NCBI RefSeq assembly: GCF_965138505.1
Contig: NZ_CBCSCO010000008.1
Coordinates: 28,943 to 92,942 of the forward strand
DNA length: 64,000 nt
Direction of reading: 5' to 3'
DNA from: Litorimonas haliclonae
GTDB lineage: Bacteria > Pseudomonadota > Alphaproteobacteria > Caulobacterales > Maricaulaceae
Both the position numbers and the translations under genes were made by a program. Positions 14,498 through 23,969 of this stretch are shown here, piece by piece (positions within the stretch are counted from its first letter, which is position 1; every line of letters starts with the position of its first letter). The notes below the pieces were generated by a model. It worked only from the letters and a program-made list of their open reading frames with translations. It was not told where the DNA came from and searched no databases.

Positions 14498-15508
14498 ATG
14501 ACGTTGCCCGATGAGATAAACATATCTGAGATTGCAACGATCCAACGTAAGTTTTTTGACTTGGCGAATTCGCCGACCCAAGGTGGCGTGCGCGACTGTC
14601 TTGTCAATATACGCAAGCTAATCAGGGCTGAAGGGTCGTTCGCTTTTTATTTTCATAGAGGGTCCCCGGTCATCATCAGCGATAATATCGGGGAACAGGT
14701 TTCCGACTATATCTTCGCCCAATGGACAGGATTTGACCGTGACGGTAATTTTCTATTTGCGGATAAGGAACTTGAAACCATTAACCGAATGCGTCGTAGT
14801 TTAGGATCCGGCGTGCATCATGAACGGAAAATAGGGTCGCGCGACGTTATTCAGCAAACAGATTATTTTAATAAAGCCTTCAAACCGGCCGGTATGCACC
14901 ATGTTATCGGGATGAGCGCCCGTTTGCCGATCGGCGAGGCAGTGTTCGCATTCGGCTTTTCAGGCTCAAATGCGCCGGGTTTCAAAAATTCGCAAACGGA
15001 GAATCTTCTTGAGCTTATCCTTCCGGTTTTTGAACACACATTCAATCTTTTGGATGTCGATAGTCCGAGCGTGGGGGATATGGCTGAAAAAATTGACAGT
15101 CTTCCTTGCCCGGCAGCACTCGTGGATGAAGCAGGCCAAGTCATCTTCGCCAATGAGGATTACCGAGAGAGGTCCGAAGACGTTCCCTCTTCGAGCCACA
15201 TCCATAAAGTTGCGGGGCCTGTTCTTGATGACTGTCGACCCAGTGAACTTGTACTTATTCTATCTCAATCCCGTCAGGCATTTGATTTATCCGCGACGGC
15301 AAAGCAAGCGGGCCTGAGTCCGCGTCAGGTCGAGATTGCGCGTCTATTGGCGCAGGGGGCAATGAATGGCGAAATCGCGGAACGGTTTGACATAAGCATT
15401 CACACGGTTCGAAGCCATGTTGAGAAAGTCATGGATTGTTTGGGGGTTACATCGCGCGCAGCGGTGCTTCCGGCTTTGATGCATCGGGCCTCAATTGTCA
15501 TTCATTGA
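14498..15508 (+). CDS. LuxR-family transcriptional regulator
   Basis: 336 residues from the ATG at 14498 (MTLPDEINISEI), which follows AAAGGAG at good spacing. A longer frame reaching back to 14330 lacks such a site. The C-terminal HTH is LSPRQVEIARLLAQGAMNGEIAERFDISIHTVRSHVEKVMDCLGVTSRA, the GerE/LuxR type. The first 250 residues look like a sensory region resembling those of alphaproteobacterial LuxR solos (RSLGSGVHHERKIG, then GMHHVIGMSARLPIGEAVFAFGF); the ligand is unknown. There is no receiver Asp pocket, so it is probably not a response regulator. It precedes the lipoprotein/transglutaminase-like/VWA operon and is the natural candidate to control it. Confidence 0.85.
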   Translation: MTLPDEINISEIATIQRKFFDLANSPTQGGVRDCLVNIRKLIRAEGSFAFYFHRGSPVIISDNIGEQVSDYIFAQWTGFDRDGNFLFADKELETINRMRRSLGSGVHHERKIGSRDVIQQTDYFNKAFKPAGMHHVIGMSARLPIGEAVFAFGFSGSNAPGFKNSQTENLLELILPVFEHTFNLLDVDSPSVGDMAEKIDSLPCPAALVDEAGQVIFANEDYRERSEDVPSSSHIHKVAGPVLDDCRPSELVLILSQSRQAFDLSATAKQAGLSPRQVEIARLLAQGAMNGEIAERFDISIHTVRSHVEKVMDCLGVTSRAAVLPALMHRASIVIH

Positions 15509-15650
15509 ACCTGTGGAACCAAGGGGATAGGCCGTTTGCCCTATTTCAGGCGTTATTTGACTGTGGTAACCATCCATAAGTGAATTAAATGGTTTGTCTT
15601 AAGGCAGATAGCTTCAACGTGGGCGCGGTCGAACCTTCAGGAGTAAAAGA

Positions 15651-16055
15651 ATGAAACATAAATATCTGGCTTTGTTCGGTTGTTTCATTCTGGCCTCCTG
15701 CGGGGGAGATGAAGGTATTCTTCAGCAGACAAATGTGACAGGGGCTGAAGTTGTTTCAGGTAAAGACAAGTATGATTTTGTCTATGACTTTACTTTGTAT
15801 CCCGGCGCAGAAGTACAGTCACATATGACAGTGGCAGGTCAGACCATGGCTCTGTTCAAGTCGAAGGAAAGTGCAGACACACTGATAGAGTTTTATCGGG
15901 ACCAGGCTCTGGCGCAGGGATTCAGTATTACCCTCGACAGGACGGCGGATGAAGATCCCTTCTTCAATGCCCGTCGTGATGATGGTGCCCGAACCGATGT
16001 AACGGTGACCGATGAGGGAGATCACAGATTGGTTGACCTAGTCATAGGCTCATAA
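15651..16055 (+). CDS. Small predicted lipoprotein, first gene of the VWA operon
   Basis: 134 residues behind AGGAG. The signal MKHKYLALFGCFILASCG has a lipobox LASC (Cys 17). The mature domain YDFTLYPGAEVQSHMTVAGQ...SKESADTLIEFYRDQALAQGF...DVTVTDEGDHRLVDLVIG is a small alpha/beta domain of the kind often seen in short periplasmic lipoproteins, but I cannot name the family. The transglutaminase-like gene starts 52 bases downstream on the same strand, so the three genes to 23514 are probably one operon. Confidence 0.7.
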   Translation: MKHKYLALFGCFILASCGGDEGILQQTNVTGAEVVSGKDKYDFVYDFTLYPGAEVQSHMTVAGQTMALFKSKESADTLIEFYRDQALAQGFSITLDRTADEDPFFNARRDDGARTDVTVTDEGDHRLVDLVIGS

Positions 16056-16107
16056 ACCTTCGACAGGAAATTTCTCTATTTAATTTTTAGAGATCAGGGG
16101 GCAGTGA

Positions 16108-18417
16108 ATGGTAAGAATACATACGCGTACAGGATTGTTTCTCATTGCTCTAGTCTTCGTTCTTCTCCATCCGGTAACCTTATTGGCGGCGAACAAAACC
16201 TATATTGCTCCGGCAGCAGAACGGCAAAAAGCGCAACAACTGACGCAGTCTTATGAAGCGCTTGAGGCGCAAGTTCCAAAACATTTTTATGATGTGGATG
16301 CGCTCGCCGAGAGGCTTGATTATGAGGTGAAGGCTGCAGCGGATTTTGTCCGAGATGACATACAGTATGACCCTTATCTGGGTGTGATGCGCGGACCGCA
16401 AGGCACGATTTCCGCCAGGGCAGGATCAAGTTGGGATCAAGCTGTTTTACTAGCCGCTTTGATCAATTCGATGGTGGGGGAGGCACTGATCGTTAAGGGA
16501 ACTCTGGGGCCGGAAGATGTTGACCGATTATTGCTAGGAAGTTTCGGACAGCGAGCCACTCCCGAAGACCCTTTATCAATTAACACAGTATCAGAGACCT
16601 TGGGTCCATTTTTGCCAGCCTCCCGAATGGAAGCTCTGAAGGCGGAGGCGCTGGAAATCAATAGTGATGAATATAATTCCAGTACGGAAATCAAATCTCT
16701 GGCAGACCGTTTAGAAAAAGCCCTGAATGACGCTGGTGTGACCCTCGAAGGCGATCCTTCCGAACGCCTGGATAAATTACGCGAAAATCTTAGCGAAGAA
16801 TACGTCTGGGTGCGATATCGAGATACACCGAATGATCCGTGGACAGATATTCATCCCGCTTTCGGATCAGCGATCCCACCTGAGATAGAGCCTGAAAAAT
16901 TTATAGCGGATACCGTTCCGAAAGACCGGTTGCATGAAATTGAAATTCGCTTGAGTATTGAACGTAAAGCCAATGGGCGTTTCGAGCGCATAGATGTCAT
17001 GACGCCCTATCGACGTCCTGCGGCCAATTTGGCAGCAACGCAAATCAATCTTGCTATAGCGCCGAGTTCAGATGTCACAAGCGAAGGGGATGTCGGTTAT
17101 TTCACGCCGATTCTGAATAACGCCAAGGCTCCGGGAGCGAAGGTGTTTTCCATGCTCGGATTGACGGCCTCCGCCGATGACGCGGCGGCGGGGCCTGATA
17201 TTTTCAGACTCCTCGGTGAAAAAGCTGCAAAAGGTCTGGGGGCCTTAAATAGCGCTACGGGTGATGAAGACAGCACTCCACGCCTCACCGGAGTCATTTT
17301 GGAGATAATCCACATTTCGCCGGGGGGAACCGAGACCAAAGAATCGCGCCGCCTTGTTGATTTTCGCGAAAGCGTTCCTGAAAATCCAGCAGCCCAAATT
17401 ACCTTCATGGGAGTTCTGGATACGAATGTTGGTCCGGAAAATATTGCCCGCGCGCTTGAAACGCTGTTTGCGTCCGAGGCGATACGGGCGAAATCGTTGC
17501 CCTATATCGGGGCGTATTTGAACGGCAGAATGACGGCGGAAGAAGCAGTTTCTCATCCGGCTTTTTCATCCGAGAACTTGCCCAAAATCTGGACTGAGAT
17601 GCTGCTCATGGGAGAGGCTTTTAACGGCGATGTTCAGGATAATGAGAGGGTCGTCCGCACGGCACCGATGGTCTCCATGACGCGGATCAAGAGACAGACC
17701 CATGAAAACGGCCTCTTTGTTCAGGTTGTTGATATTTTGCGAGATGAAACCCTTGCTCTGCGCCGGGACGGCGATCAGGTCTTATATGACACAAGAGCAA
17801 ATCTGGAGCAGGGTTTGCGTTTCACTCTGGCAGAACAGGCTCTAGCGCCCGGTACAAAGTCCTTGGCCTGGACGGATATGCCGATACAGAAGGTTCTTAC
17901 CGATCCCGAAACAGTATTGAAGTGGGTTGACGACATCGGCGCATCAGACTGGCTGAGCGACAGAATGCTGGCGGATTTGGAAATGGGTAACGCCCTCGTT
18001 CAGGTCAAAAACACGACTGATTCGCGGTGGTGGCGTGTTAACATGCAAACTGGTCAGGTTTTGGGGATGGGACTTGAGGGTGGTGTAGAACTCACTGAAT
18101 ATTCGAAGATAGATTTCGCTCTTGGCGTATATACTTTGGTCATGCTGAAAAAAGGGGACATGGATTGTATAGATACCTATCCCCGCAACATTGCAATGCA
18201 GAACTGCTGCCGTATCGGAAACGTCATGATGACGGCTGCGACAGCAGGCGCAGGAAGAGCCGTATCTTCTCAAGCGGCTGCTCTGGTCGATGACGCGTAT
18301 CAGGCTGCATTGGGATATCTGACTCTCATGACTATTTGGGAGGCGCAGACGACAACTATTACTCAAGTGGCGTCTAACTTCGGTACCGATCCGATCTGTA
18401 CAGCCATAGTGGAATAA
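16108..18417 (+). CDS. Secreted transglutaminase-like protein, catalytic Cys apparently absent
   Basis: 769 residues with a signal peptide (GLFLIALVFVLLHPVTLLAA). Residues 70-130 resemble the transglutaminase/protease-like core: VRDDIQYDPYLGVMRGPQGT then ARAGSSWDQAVLLAALINS. Active members have a Cys where this protein reads SSWDQA, so catalysis by the usual Cys-His-Asp triad looks impossible. DIHPAFG (about residue 250) is in the place where the His/Asp part could be. The long C-terminal region (300-769) is unfamiliar and ends in a Cys-containing segment (DMDCIDTYPRN, NCCRIG, DPICTAIVE) with a hydrophobic helix. It is followed closely by the VWA gene and probably works with it in the periplasm or at the surface. 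Confidence 0.65.
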   Translation: MVRIHTRTGLFLIALVFVLLHPVTLLAANKTYIAPAAERQKAQQLTQSYEALEAQVPKHFYDVDALAERLDYEVKAAADFVRDDIQYDPYLGVMRGPQGTISARAGSSWDQAVLLAALINSMVGEALIVKGTLGPEDVDRLLLGSFGQRATPEDPLSINTVSETLGPFLPASRMEALKAEALEINSDEYNSSTEIKSLADRLEKALNDAGVTLEGDPSERLDKLRENLSEEYVWVRYRDTPNDPWTDIHPAFGSAIPPEIEPEKFIADTVPKDRLHEIEIRLSIERKANGRFERIDVMTPYRRPAANLAATQINLAIAPSSDVTSEGDVGYFTPILNNAKAPGAKVFSMLGLTASADDAAAGPDIFRLLGEKAAKGLGALNSATGDEDSTPRLTGVILEIIHISPGGTETKESRRLVDFRESVPENPAAQITFMGVLDTNVGPENIARALETLFASEAIRAKSLPYIGAYLNGRMTAEEAVSHPAFSSENLPKIWTEMLLMGEAFNGDVQDNERVVRTAPMVSMTRIKRQTHENGLFVQVVDILRDETLALRRDGDQVLYDTRANLEQGLRFTLAEQALAPGTKSLAWTDMPIQKVLTDPETVLKWVDDIGASDWLSDRMLADLEMGNALVQVKNTTDSRWWRVNMQTGQVLGMGLEGGVELTEYSKIDFALGVYTLVMLKKGDMDCIDTYPRNIAMQNCCRIGNVMMTAATAGAGRAVSSQAAALVDDAYQAALGYLTLMTIWEAQTTTITQVASNFGTDPICTAIVE

Positions 18418-18451
18418 GCCCGTATGGAAAAGCCGTTTTCTACTCGTGATT

Positions 18452-18570
18452 TTGCATAAGAGACTATTATTATCGTTTATCTCAAACACATCTTTTATAT
18501 CTGTCTTTTCGCGTTAATCGCAGAAATAGTTTTCGTATCCGCGAGGGCACAAACTCCGGACGCCTCCGAG
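18452..18570 (+). other. Signal-peptide-coding segment of the VWA protein without a conventional start
   Basis: The frame of the VWA gene is open from 18460 and reads HIFYICLFALIAEIVFVS then ARAQT, a hydrophobic core with an AxA cleavage site. No ATG, GTG or TTG lies in this frame before it. In the next frame a TTG at 18452 reads HKRLLLSFISNTSFISVF before stopping, which looks like the basic start of a signal peptide. Either a one-base frameshift splits the signal sequence, or a rare ATT codon (18466/18469, behind AAGAGA) is used. Confidence 0.55.
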
Positions 18571-21500
18571 TTGACCAGTACGTCTGACGTCGCCCCTGTC
18601 GAATTTACCCGACTTCAATTCCAGGACAATGTCGCGGAGGTAACTTTTGAACTGTCCAGCAACAGCACTGTCTATAGTTTTGATGTCGAAAACCCGATAG
18701 ATATATATCGAATATCTGCAACGGCGCATGAGCCCGTTAGCATTTTTTTAAACGCCAATCATATTGAGCTGAATGAGAAGAACCAGGCCACAAGTCGCAC
18801 GCGGCTTACGTATGATCATTCCCAAGGTCTGGGCGATAGAACCGCTGTGTTACCTGACACACTATTTACGCCGGGCCGGATTTTTCTGGGGCTTGCATCT
18901 ATAGACCCGGTCAAAGTTACATTGCGTGTTGAACGCATACCTCCCATTGCAACCCTCGATAATCTTGGCAACAGTAAAGAAAAGGCCACCCGCACCAGAA
19001 ACGACGTTGCTGCAATTTCCTCCGGCGAAACAACGTCTTGTTTGAAACCGGCAAGACTGATTGAGGGCGACATCGTCGATTTGAACCTCCTCACAGCGCC
19101 TAAATCCAAGACAAAACTTTATGTCTATGATAATGAAGGCAGGTCTATCGCCTATAATGTCGCGCATCTGACGAGCGGTCTTAGATTGCCTGGCGGGGCG
19201 GTCTGCGTCGTCACCCCGAAATCTGAGAAACCGATTGGGTGGCGCCTTTTGACCAAAACCAGCGAATATTCGGAGGTTCCGTGGGAACCTAACCGCGACC
19301 TGAATGACGTTACCAGTGGCCCCAGGCTTTCCCTTGGAGAGCCTTTTGTCATGCCGCTGGATTCTCCTGATATTGATACGTTTAATTTAGCGCATCTTGC
19401 CGAGAAAACGCCGGTTAGCCTTAAGGTTAGAAGTGCGGTGCCGGTCAAAATGTGTTTGCGACAAGGGGAAGGAGTAAATGAATGTCTAGAAGGTCAGAGG
19501 TTACAACTCTCGCCTTTTTCCATCACCCAAGAGACACACATATCTGTAGAGAATAAATTCGACAGGAGCGCTGCATATGAACTTACACTCGAGTCGGTTG
19601 ACGCAAACCCGTCCGAGGCTGTGTTCGAACCCAACCGGGATGTGGATTACCAGCCTTTGATAGACGGGGCTTTTCGCAAAATCGGCCAACTCAATGCCGA
19701 TGATGATGTCGATACTATTGGTTTTGATACTGGTAACGAGTCCCAGCTCTGGCGGATTCGGGTTTTGGGGGAATCGGTGAACAGCCTCTATGTGAGAAAC
19801 GCGCGCGGAAACATTGCCGAAGTGAGACGGCAGCATAAAGGCCGGAGCCTAACGACTCCCGACTTTTACCTTGAGCCCGGCCCTGCCTATATCCGGCTTT
19901 CAGGTGTTGCAGGGGAATATAAGGTTATAGCCAAACCGCTCGGTCAACCTCGCCAGGATTCGGAACGGGAGCCCAATGATGATCTGCCGCGACGTGTTAT
20001 TTTTGGGAAACCCGTCACAGGAGTTTTGTCTGAGGGAGAGAAGGACAAATTTTCACTTTTTCTACCGAAAGAGGCAGAGCTCGAGATTTCGGTCGATGCG
20101 CCGGCAGGCTCAAGATATAATATGGGCCTGTGGGCGGCCTCTAAACAGTCTTCAAAAGGTTTGGAACGCACAACGGTAGAACCGGGCGGCTGGAAAAGAT
20201 CCATTCGCGTCCCGGCAGGGGAGCATATGCTGGAACTTTGGCCGCAGGCTGCCAGCCCGGCTGAGTATTCGGTGTCCGTAGATTATGCAAATCCGTTTAA
20301 AATCAAGGATCCGGGTAAAATCGATATGCGCGTGCGTGATGTCCCGCATATTCGGGCATATTCCCAGTTCCGACAGCGGCTTAACGTTGTTTTGGATATA
20401 ACTAATACCTCCAACTCTGATATATCGGGCACAATAGAGAGCTGGTTCGCGCGAGACGGCGTAGAGGTTTCACCGTCTCGTGTTTCTGTAAAGTCTGGAG
20501 AAACTACGGCAGTCGCCGTGAACCTCATTCTCCCGGACGATGTTTACGATGGGGAGCTACCATTTTTTACGGCTCTTGTATCTCCTCAAGAAAATATTCT
20601 CGGTTCTGTAAAAGGTGCTGTGGCCGCTACGTCAGACGCACAGCCATTAGATCGCCTACCGGCCATTCCCGTGCCGACAAAACTTTTGGGCGGCATCAAT
20701 GTGGCGCATGCCGGATTGGGGGCAAAGTGGGTTGCGACAGAGGGCATCTCGATTGATGAAGACGGAGATTACACGCGCGGCAATCCGGCCGGTGCGGATA
20801 ATCTCCCAGCATTGATTGATGGATATATTAGTCAGGGCGATAAAGGGTTTCTATCAAGAAACGGAAACAAGCCTTTACCTCCGGTTCTCGACTTACCGGG
20901 CGAAGCTCCCATCCCGATTGCCGGGGTCGGAATCAATACGCGCCTGGTTGAACCTTGGGGCTTGAGTCGCTTCGCCATAGATGTGTCGGCGAATGGGAAT
21001 AGTTGGCAGGAAGTTTTGAACACGACACATCATATCTGGGGAAAGACGGCCTATTATGTATTTCCGAAGAGGCCTGTTGAGGCGAAATTTGTGCGTCTCC
21101 GTGCTATTGTAAACGGGGTGGAAAACACCGCGCCCATTGCGCTTAACGGGCTTGAAGTAATTGCAGAGCCTGGTCACTCGGGATTGCAGAACCTCAATGT
21201 GGCCACCGTTAAACTCGGGGCTCTGGTCACGGGGCAGAAACGAATGCAGCCGAGGCGATACTTACAGATTGATGAAACCAAAAAAGACCTGATCAAATTG
21301 TCCGGACGGGAAGGTAATCCGAGCGAGTTCAATAACGCCATTACATTTCGCAATCAGCTCGAAGCCGAGATCGAAGCCATAGAATTGACCTATCCATCAG
21401 ATATTTCCGAGGGCGGTCTGGATTATGAATGGGCGAAAACCGCTATCTTGTTCGCTTCGCCCAAAGGATCCGCCGGTCCGTTTCGCGAAATCGGTCGAAT

Positions 21501-23514
21501 AGATCTGCCAAAAACCCCTCAGCCGGGTCAAGTTGTACGGTTTGACCTACCGGAATGGACGCCTGCCAAGGCGGTAAAGGTCGAATATGAACACGACGAA
21601 GACTATTATTTTTATCCGCCTCAAGGGGTACGGATCATGGAAAGGCCGGAAAGCGATTCTTACAAATCCGTCTTGGGAACATGGGGTGAGCGAGCGACGA
21701 CAAGAGCTTTGCCCGGAAACTATCAAGCACTACAACCTGCCGAAAATAAATCTTCCTTATTGAGCTTTCTAGAAGATGGAGGCCAGACATTCTTACGAAA
21801 TCTATCGAAGGATATCTTCAACATCTTGGCAGTGATCGGCACCGAGCAGAGTGGTGCTGTACCCAAGCTGTTATTGCCGGATCAGAACTTTCAGGAAGGT
21901 TTAGTTGAGTTTAATACCCGAACAGAAACCTGGCGCGTTGAAGCCAAAGGAGACACCAATACGATTATTATTAAGACGCGCGGCAGTGAAGGATTTGACC
22001 CTGCAGTTATAGCGCGTGACCCTGACAGAAAAATTGTGGAACCGATTGAAAAAACTTCCTCAGATTACTCTGAAGTCGAAAAATATACTTTCCCGGTAGA
22101 TCCTGGAGAGTTCCTGGATTTTGAAATTTCCGAGTCACAGAGGTCAACTGTCTTTCTGTTTGATCAGAGTCCGTCCGTGATTGGCTTTATCCCGAAAATC
22201 AGACGGGCTATTGTTGATTTCGCCGATAGTATTGTCTCGGGACGTGACGCCATACAGTTCAAGGCATTCGGCGGTGACTGGGCTGATGAAGACTGGTTTA
22301 CGGATACCGAAGTTCTGAGGTCCGCCCTGGCCAACTATGTCGGCTCTGACAGGAGTGACGGGGAAGGGGCGCTTGTCGATGCGGCAAAACTTCTGATGGA
22401 ACGTGAAGGGTCTCGCGCTATTGTCATCATTACGGATGGCGATGTCGGTACAGCAGAAGACCTGATGATGACTTTACATCAATCGCGCGCCAGAGTTTTT
22501 GTCGTGAAAATACCTTCCTCGATTGACGGGTTTTCAAACCCGGCCTATTCCCAGCCTGTGACAGCGCTCTGGGCCGGACAAACGGGCGGCGAGCTCGCTT
22601 ATGTTTTACAAAGCGAGGATATTTCGGTGGCCTATGCACGCGCGGCCGCGAGATTGTTGGGGCCCAAGCCCTATGCCATCCAAGCGGAAACAGATACTCG
22701 GGTCCTAAAACCCGGCTTTTTGACCGTGAGGCACTCCGACGAAAATTCTGAGGATGAGGCCAATTTCGCTCGGGCTTTGCGTCAGCTTATTATTCTTGAT
22801 GCCTCGGGCAGTATGCTGAAACGGTTGGATGAGGGACGTCGAATCCATATTGCCAAAACGGCCCTTAATACATTTCTTGCAGATCAGAAGGCACGGTCCG
22901 ATAAAGGCGCAAATATATATCTGGGTTTGCGTATCTTTGGGGGAGAACCGCAATCCTGTGAGACGGATTTGATTGAGCCGGTTTCAAGTTTTAATTTTGA
23001 AACACTTAAATCAGCTATAGAGAATGTTCGGCCTCAGAATAATGCCAAAACGGCTATAGGTGCAGCCCTTAGTGCAGCGGGTAAAGACTTGGAGGACATC
23101 AAGCAACCGTCTTCCATTCTACTGATAACGGATGGTGAAGAGACCTGCGGTGGTAATCCAATGGAGGCCATTCGCGCATTGCAGGAGAAAGGTATCGATT
23201 CGCGGATCGATGTTGTCAGTTTTGCGCTTGATCCGGAAGTTGATCGACGATCATTTAAGGCTTGGGCAAAAGCAGGCGGAGGTGTGTTTGTCGACGCAAA
23301 AACGGGCGAAGACCTTGTGAAAGCTTTAAGGCGCTCAACCCAAATCCGTTATAGTGTTTTTCAGGGCGACAGGCTAGTGGCGAGCGGGGTTAGCGGAGAT
23401 GAAAAAATTAAGCTTGCGGCGGGCTCCTATGATCTACGTGTAGACGGGCAGGCATCGCAAGTCTTTTCCATAAGACCTGCTGAAACGACTGAAGTGACGT
23501 TGACGCAAAACTGA
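18571..23514 (+). CDS. Giant secreted VWA-domain protein with pre-peptidase C-like repeats
   Basis: 1647 residues from the TTG at 18571; the real protein probably starts upstream with a signal peptide (see 18452-18570). Three repeats begin EPNRDLND (about 239), EPNRDVDY (353) and EPNDDLPR (467) and run into D-x-D-[TK]-[FI] strands, like pre-peptidase C-terminal (PPC) domains. A discoidin-like region follows (about 710-870, with IDVSANGNSWQEVLN and KFVRLRAIVNG). Two VWA domains have complete DxSxS metal sites: FDQSPS (D1198, with IIITDGDVG) and LDASGSM (D1410, with LLITDGEETCGG). The end is a small beta domain. This design suits a calcium/magnesium-dependent adhesin or scaffold outside the cytoplasm. 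It is the last gene of the operon. The function is not known. Confidence 0.8.
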   Translation: MTSTSDVAPVEFTRLQFQDNVAEVTFELSSNSTVYSFDVENPIDIYRISATAHEPVSIFLNANHIELNEKNQATSRTRLTYDHSQGLGDRTAVLPDTLFTPGRIFLGLASIDPVKVTLRVERIPPIATLDNLGNSKEKATRTRNDVAAISSGETTSCLKPARLIEGDIVDLNLLTAPKSKTKLYVYDNEGRSIAYNVAHLTSGLRLPGGAVCVVTPKSEKPIGWRLLTKTSEYSEVPWEPNRDLNDVTSGPRLSLGEPFVMPLDSPDIDTFNLAHLAEKTPVSLKVRSAVPVKMCLRQGEGVNECLEGQRLQLSPFSITQETHISVENKFDRSAAYELTLESVDANPSEAVFEPNRDVDYQPLIDGAFRKIGQLNADDDVDTIGFDTGNESQLWRIRVLGESVNSLYVRNARGNIAEVRRQHKGRSLTTPDFYLEPGPAYIRLSGVAGEYKVIAKPLGQPRQDSEREPNDDLPRRVIFGKPVTGVLSEGEKDKFSLFLPKEAELEISVDAPAGSRYNMGLWAASKQSSKGLERTTVEPGGWKRSIRVPAGEHMLELWPQAASPAEYSVSVDYANPFKIKDPGKIDMRVRDVPHIRAYSQFRQRLNVVLDITNTSNSDISGTIESWFARDGVEVSPSRVSVKSGETTAVAVNLILPDDVYDGELPFFTALVSPQENILGSVKGAVAATSDAQPLDRLPAIPVPTKLLGGINVAHAGLGAKWVATEGISIDEDGDYTRGNPAGADNLPALIDGYISQGDKGFLSRNGNKPLPPVLDLPGEAPIPIAGVGINTRLVEPWGLSRFAIDVSANGNSWQEVLNTTHHIWGKTAYYVFPKRPVEAKFVRLRAIVNGVENTAPIALNGLEVIAEPGHSGLQNLNVATVKLGALVTGQKRMQPRRYLQIDETKKDLIKLSGREGNPSEFNNAITFRNQLEAEIEAIELTYPSDISEGGLDYEWAKTAILFASPKGSAGPFREIGRIDLPKTPQPGQVVRFDLPEWTPAKAVKVEYEHDEDYYFYPPQGVRIMERPESDSYKSVLGTWGERATTRALPGNYQALQPAENKSSLLSFLEDGGQTFLRNLSKDIFNILAVIGTEQSGAVPKLLLPDQNFQEGLVEFNTRTETWRVEAKGDTNTIIIKTRGSEGFDPAVIARDPDRKIVEPIEKTSSDYSEVEKYTFPVDPGEFLDFEISESQRSTVFLFDQSPSVIGFIPKIRRAIVDFADSIVSGRDAIQFKAFGGDWADEDWFTDTEVLRSALANYVGSDRSDGEGALVDAAKLLMEREGSRAIVIITDGDVGTAEDLMMTLHQSRARVFVVKIPSSIDGFSNPAYSQPVTALWAGQTGGELAYVLQSEDISVAYARAAARLLGPKPYAIQAETDTRVLKPGFLTVRHSDENSEDEANFARALRQLIILDASGSMLKRLDEGRRIHIAKTALNTFLADQKARSDKGANIYLGLRIFGGEPQSCETDLIEPVSSFNFETLKSAIENVRPQNNAKTAIGAALSAAGKDLEDIKQPSSILLITDGEETCGGNPMEAIRALQEKGIDSRIDVVSFALDPEVDRRSFKAWAKAGGGVFVDAKTGEDLVKALRRSTQIRYSVFQGDRLVASGVSGDEKIKLAAGSYDLRVDGQASQVFSIRPAETTEVTLTQN

Positions 23515-23537
23515 CTTTCTTGGGTTTTAGAATGAGG

Positions 23538-23606
23538 AGGGTTGGCTGGTAGATACGATGTCGATCGTCATATTTAGCCTACCTTCAACCCTACCTATCT
23601 TTTTAG
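23538..23606 (+). terminator. Probable rho-independent terminator of the VWA operon
   Basis: AGGGTTG (23538-23544) pairs with CAACCCT (23586-23592). Inside, GGTAG pairs with CTACC, and the strong stem is followed by ACCTATCTTTTTAG. It lies 24 bases after the VWA stop. Confidence 0.5.
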
Positions 23607-23969
23607 TTCGTTCTCTAATTTTTCGGATATAGCCATAATCTAACAATCCCAAGTCATATCTGAAATGCGTTTATTGACAGGGCATTCTCTATTCTAAACC
23701 TAGGGAGGTAACGTTCATTGCCGTTCAGCATTATTAGTCTTAGGGTAGTTCACTATTCAATGGCATTTTAGGTGAAATAGCTTCATTGGAATTATGTAAC
23801 ATAGTGTGTAAAAACTAATCTTGTTTTGACCTGCAGGCTACTGTTTTGATCGTATAAAAATGTTAGTTTGACGCCTCCCCAGTGCCCATCTTAAGTCTGC
23901 CGTCACATAGTATAATGCAGCGATGAAAAATCAGTGGTCTAAGGTCTGCAATGGGGATAATATACCCTT
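23607..23969. other. Intergenic region between VWA operon and integrase
   Basis: No coding sequence recognized. It is AT-rich and contains the right copy of the 21-base repeat (23939-23959) ten bases before the convergent integrase stop. Nothing else stands out. Confidence 0.45.
23939..23959 (+). repeat. Imperfect direct repeat, right copy (flanks secreted-protein module)
   Basis: Matches 13188-13208 at 19 of 21 positions in the same orientation. It lies between the VWA operon terminator and the end of the integrase gene. Confidence 0.45.
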
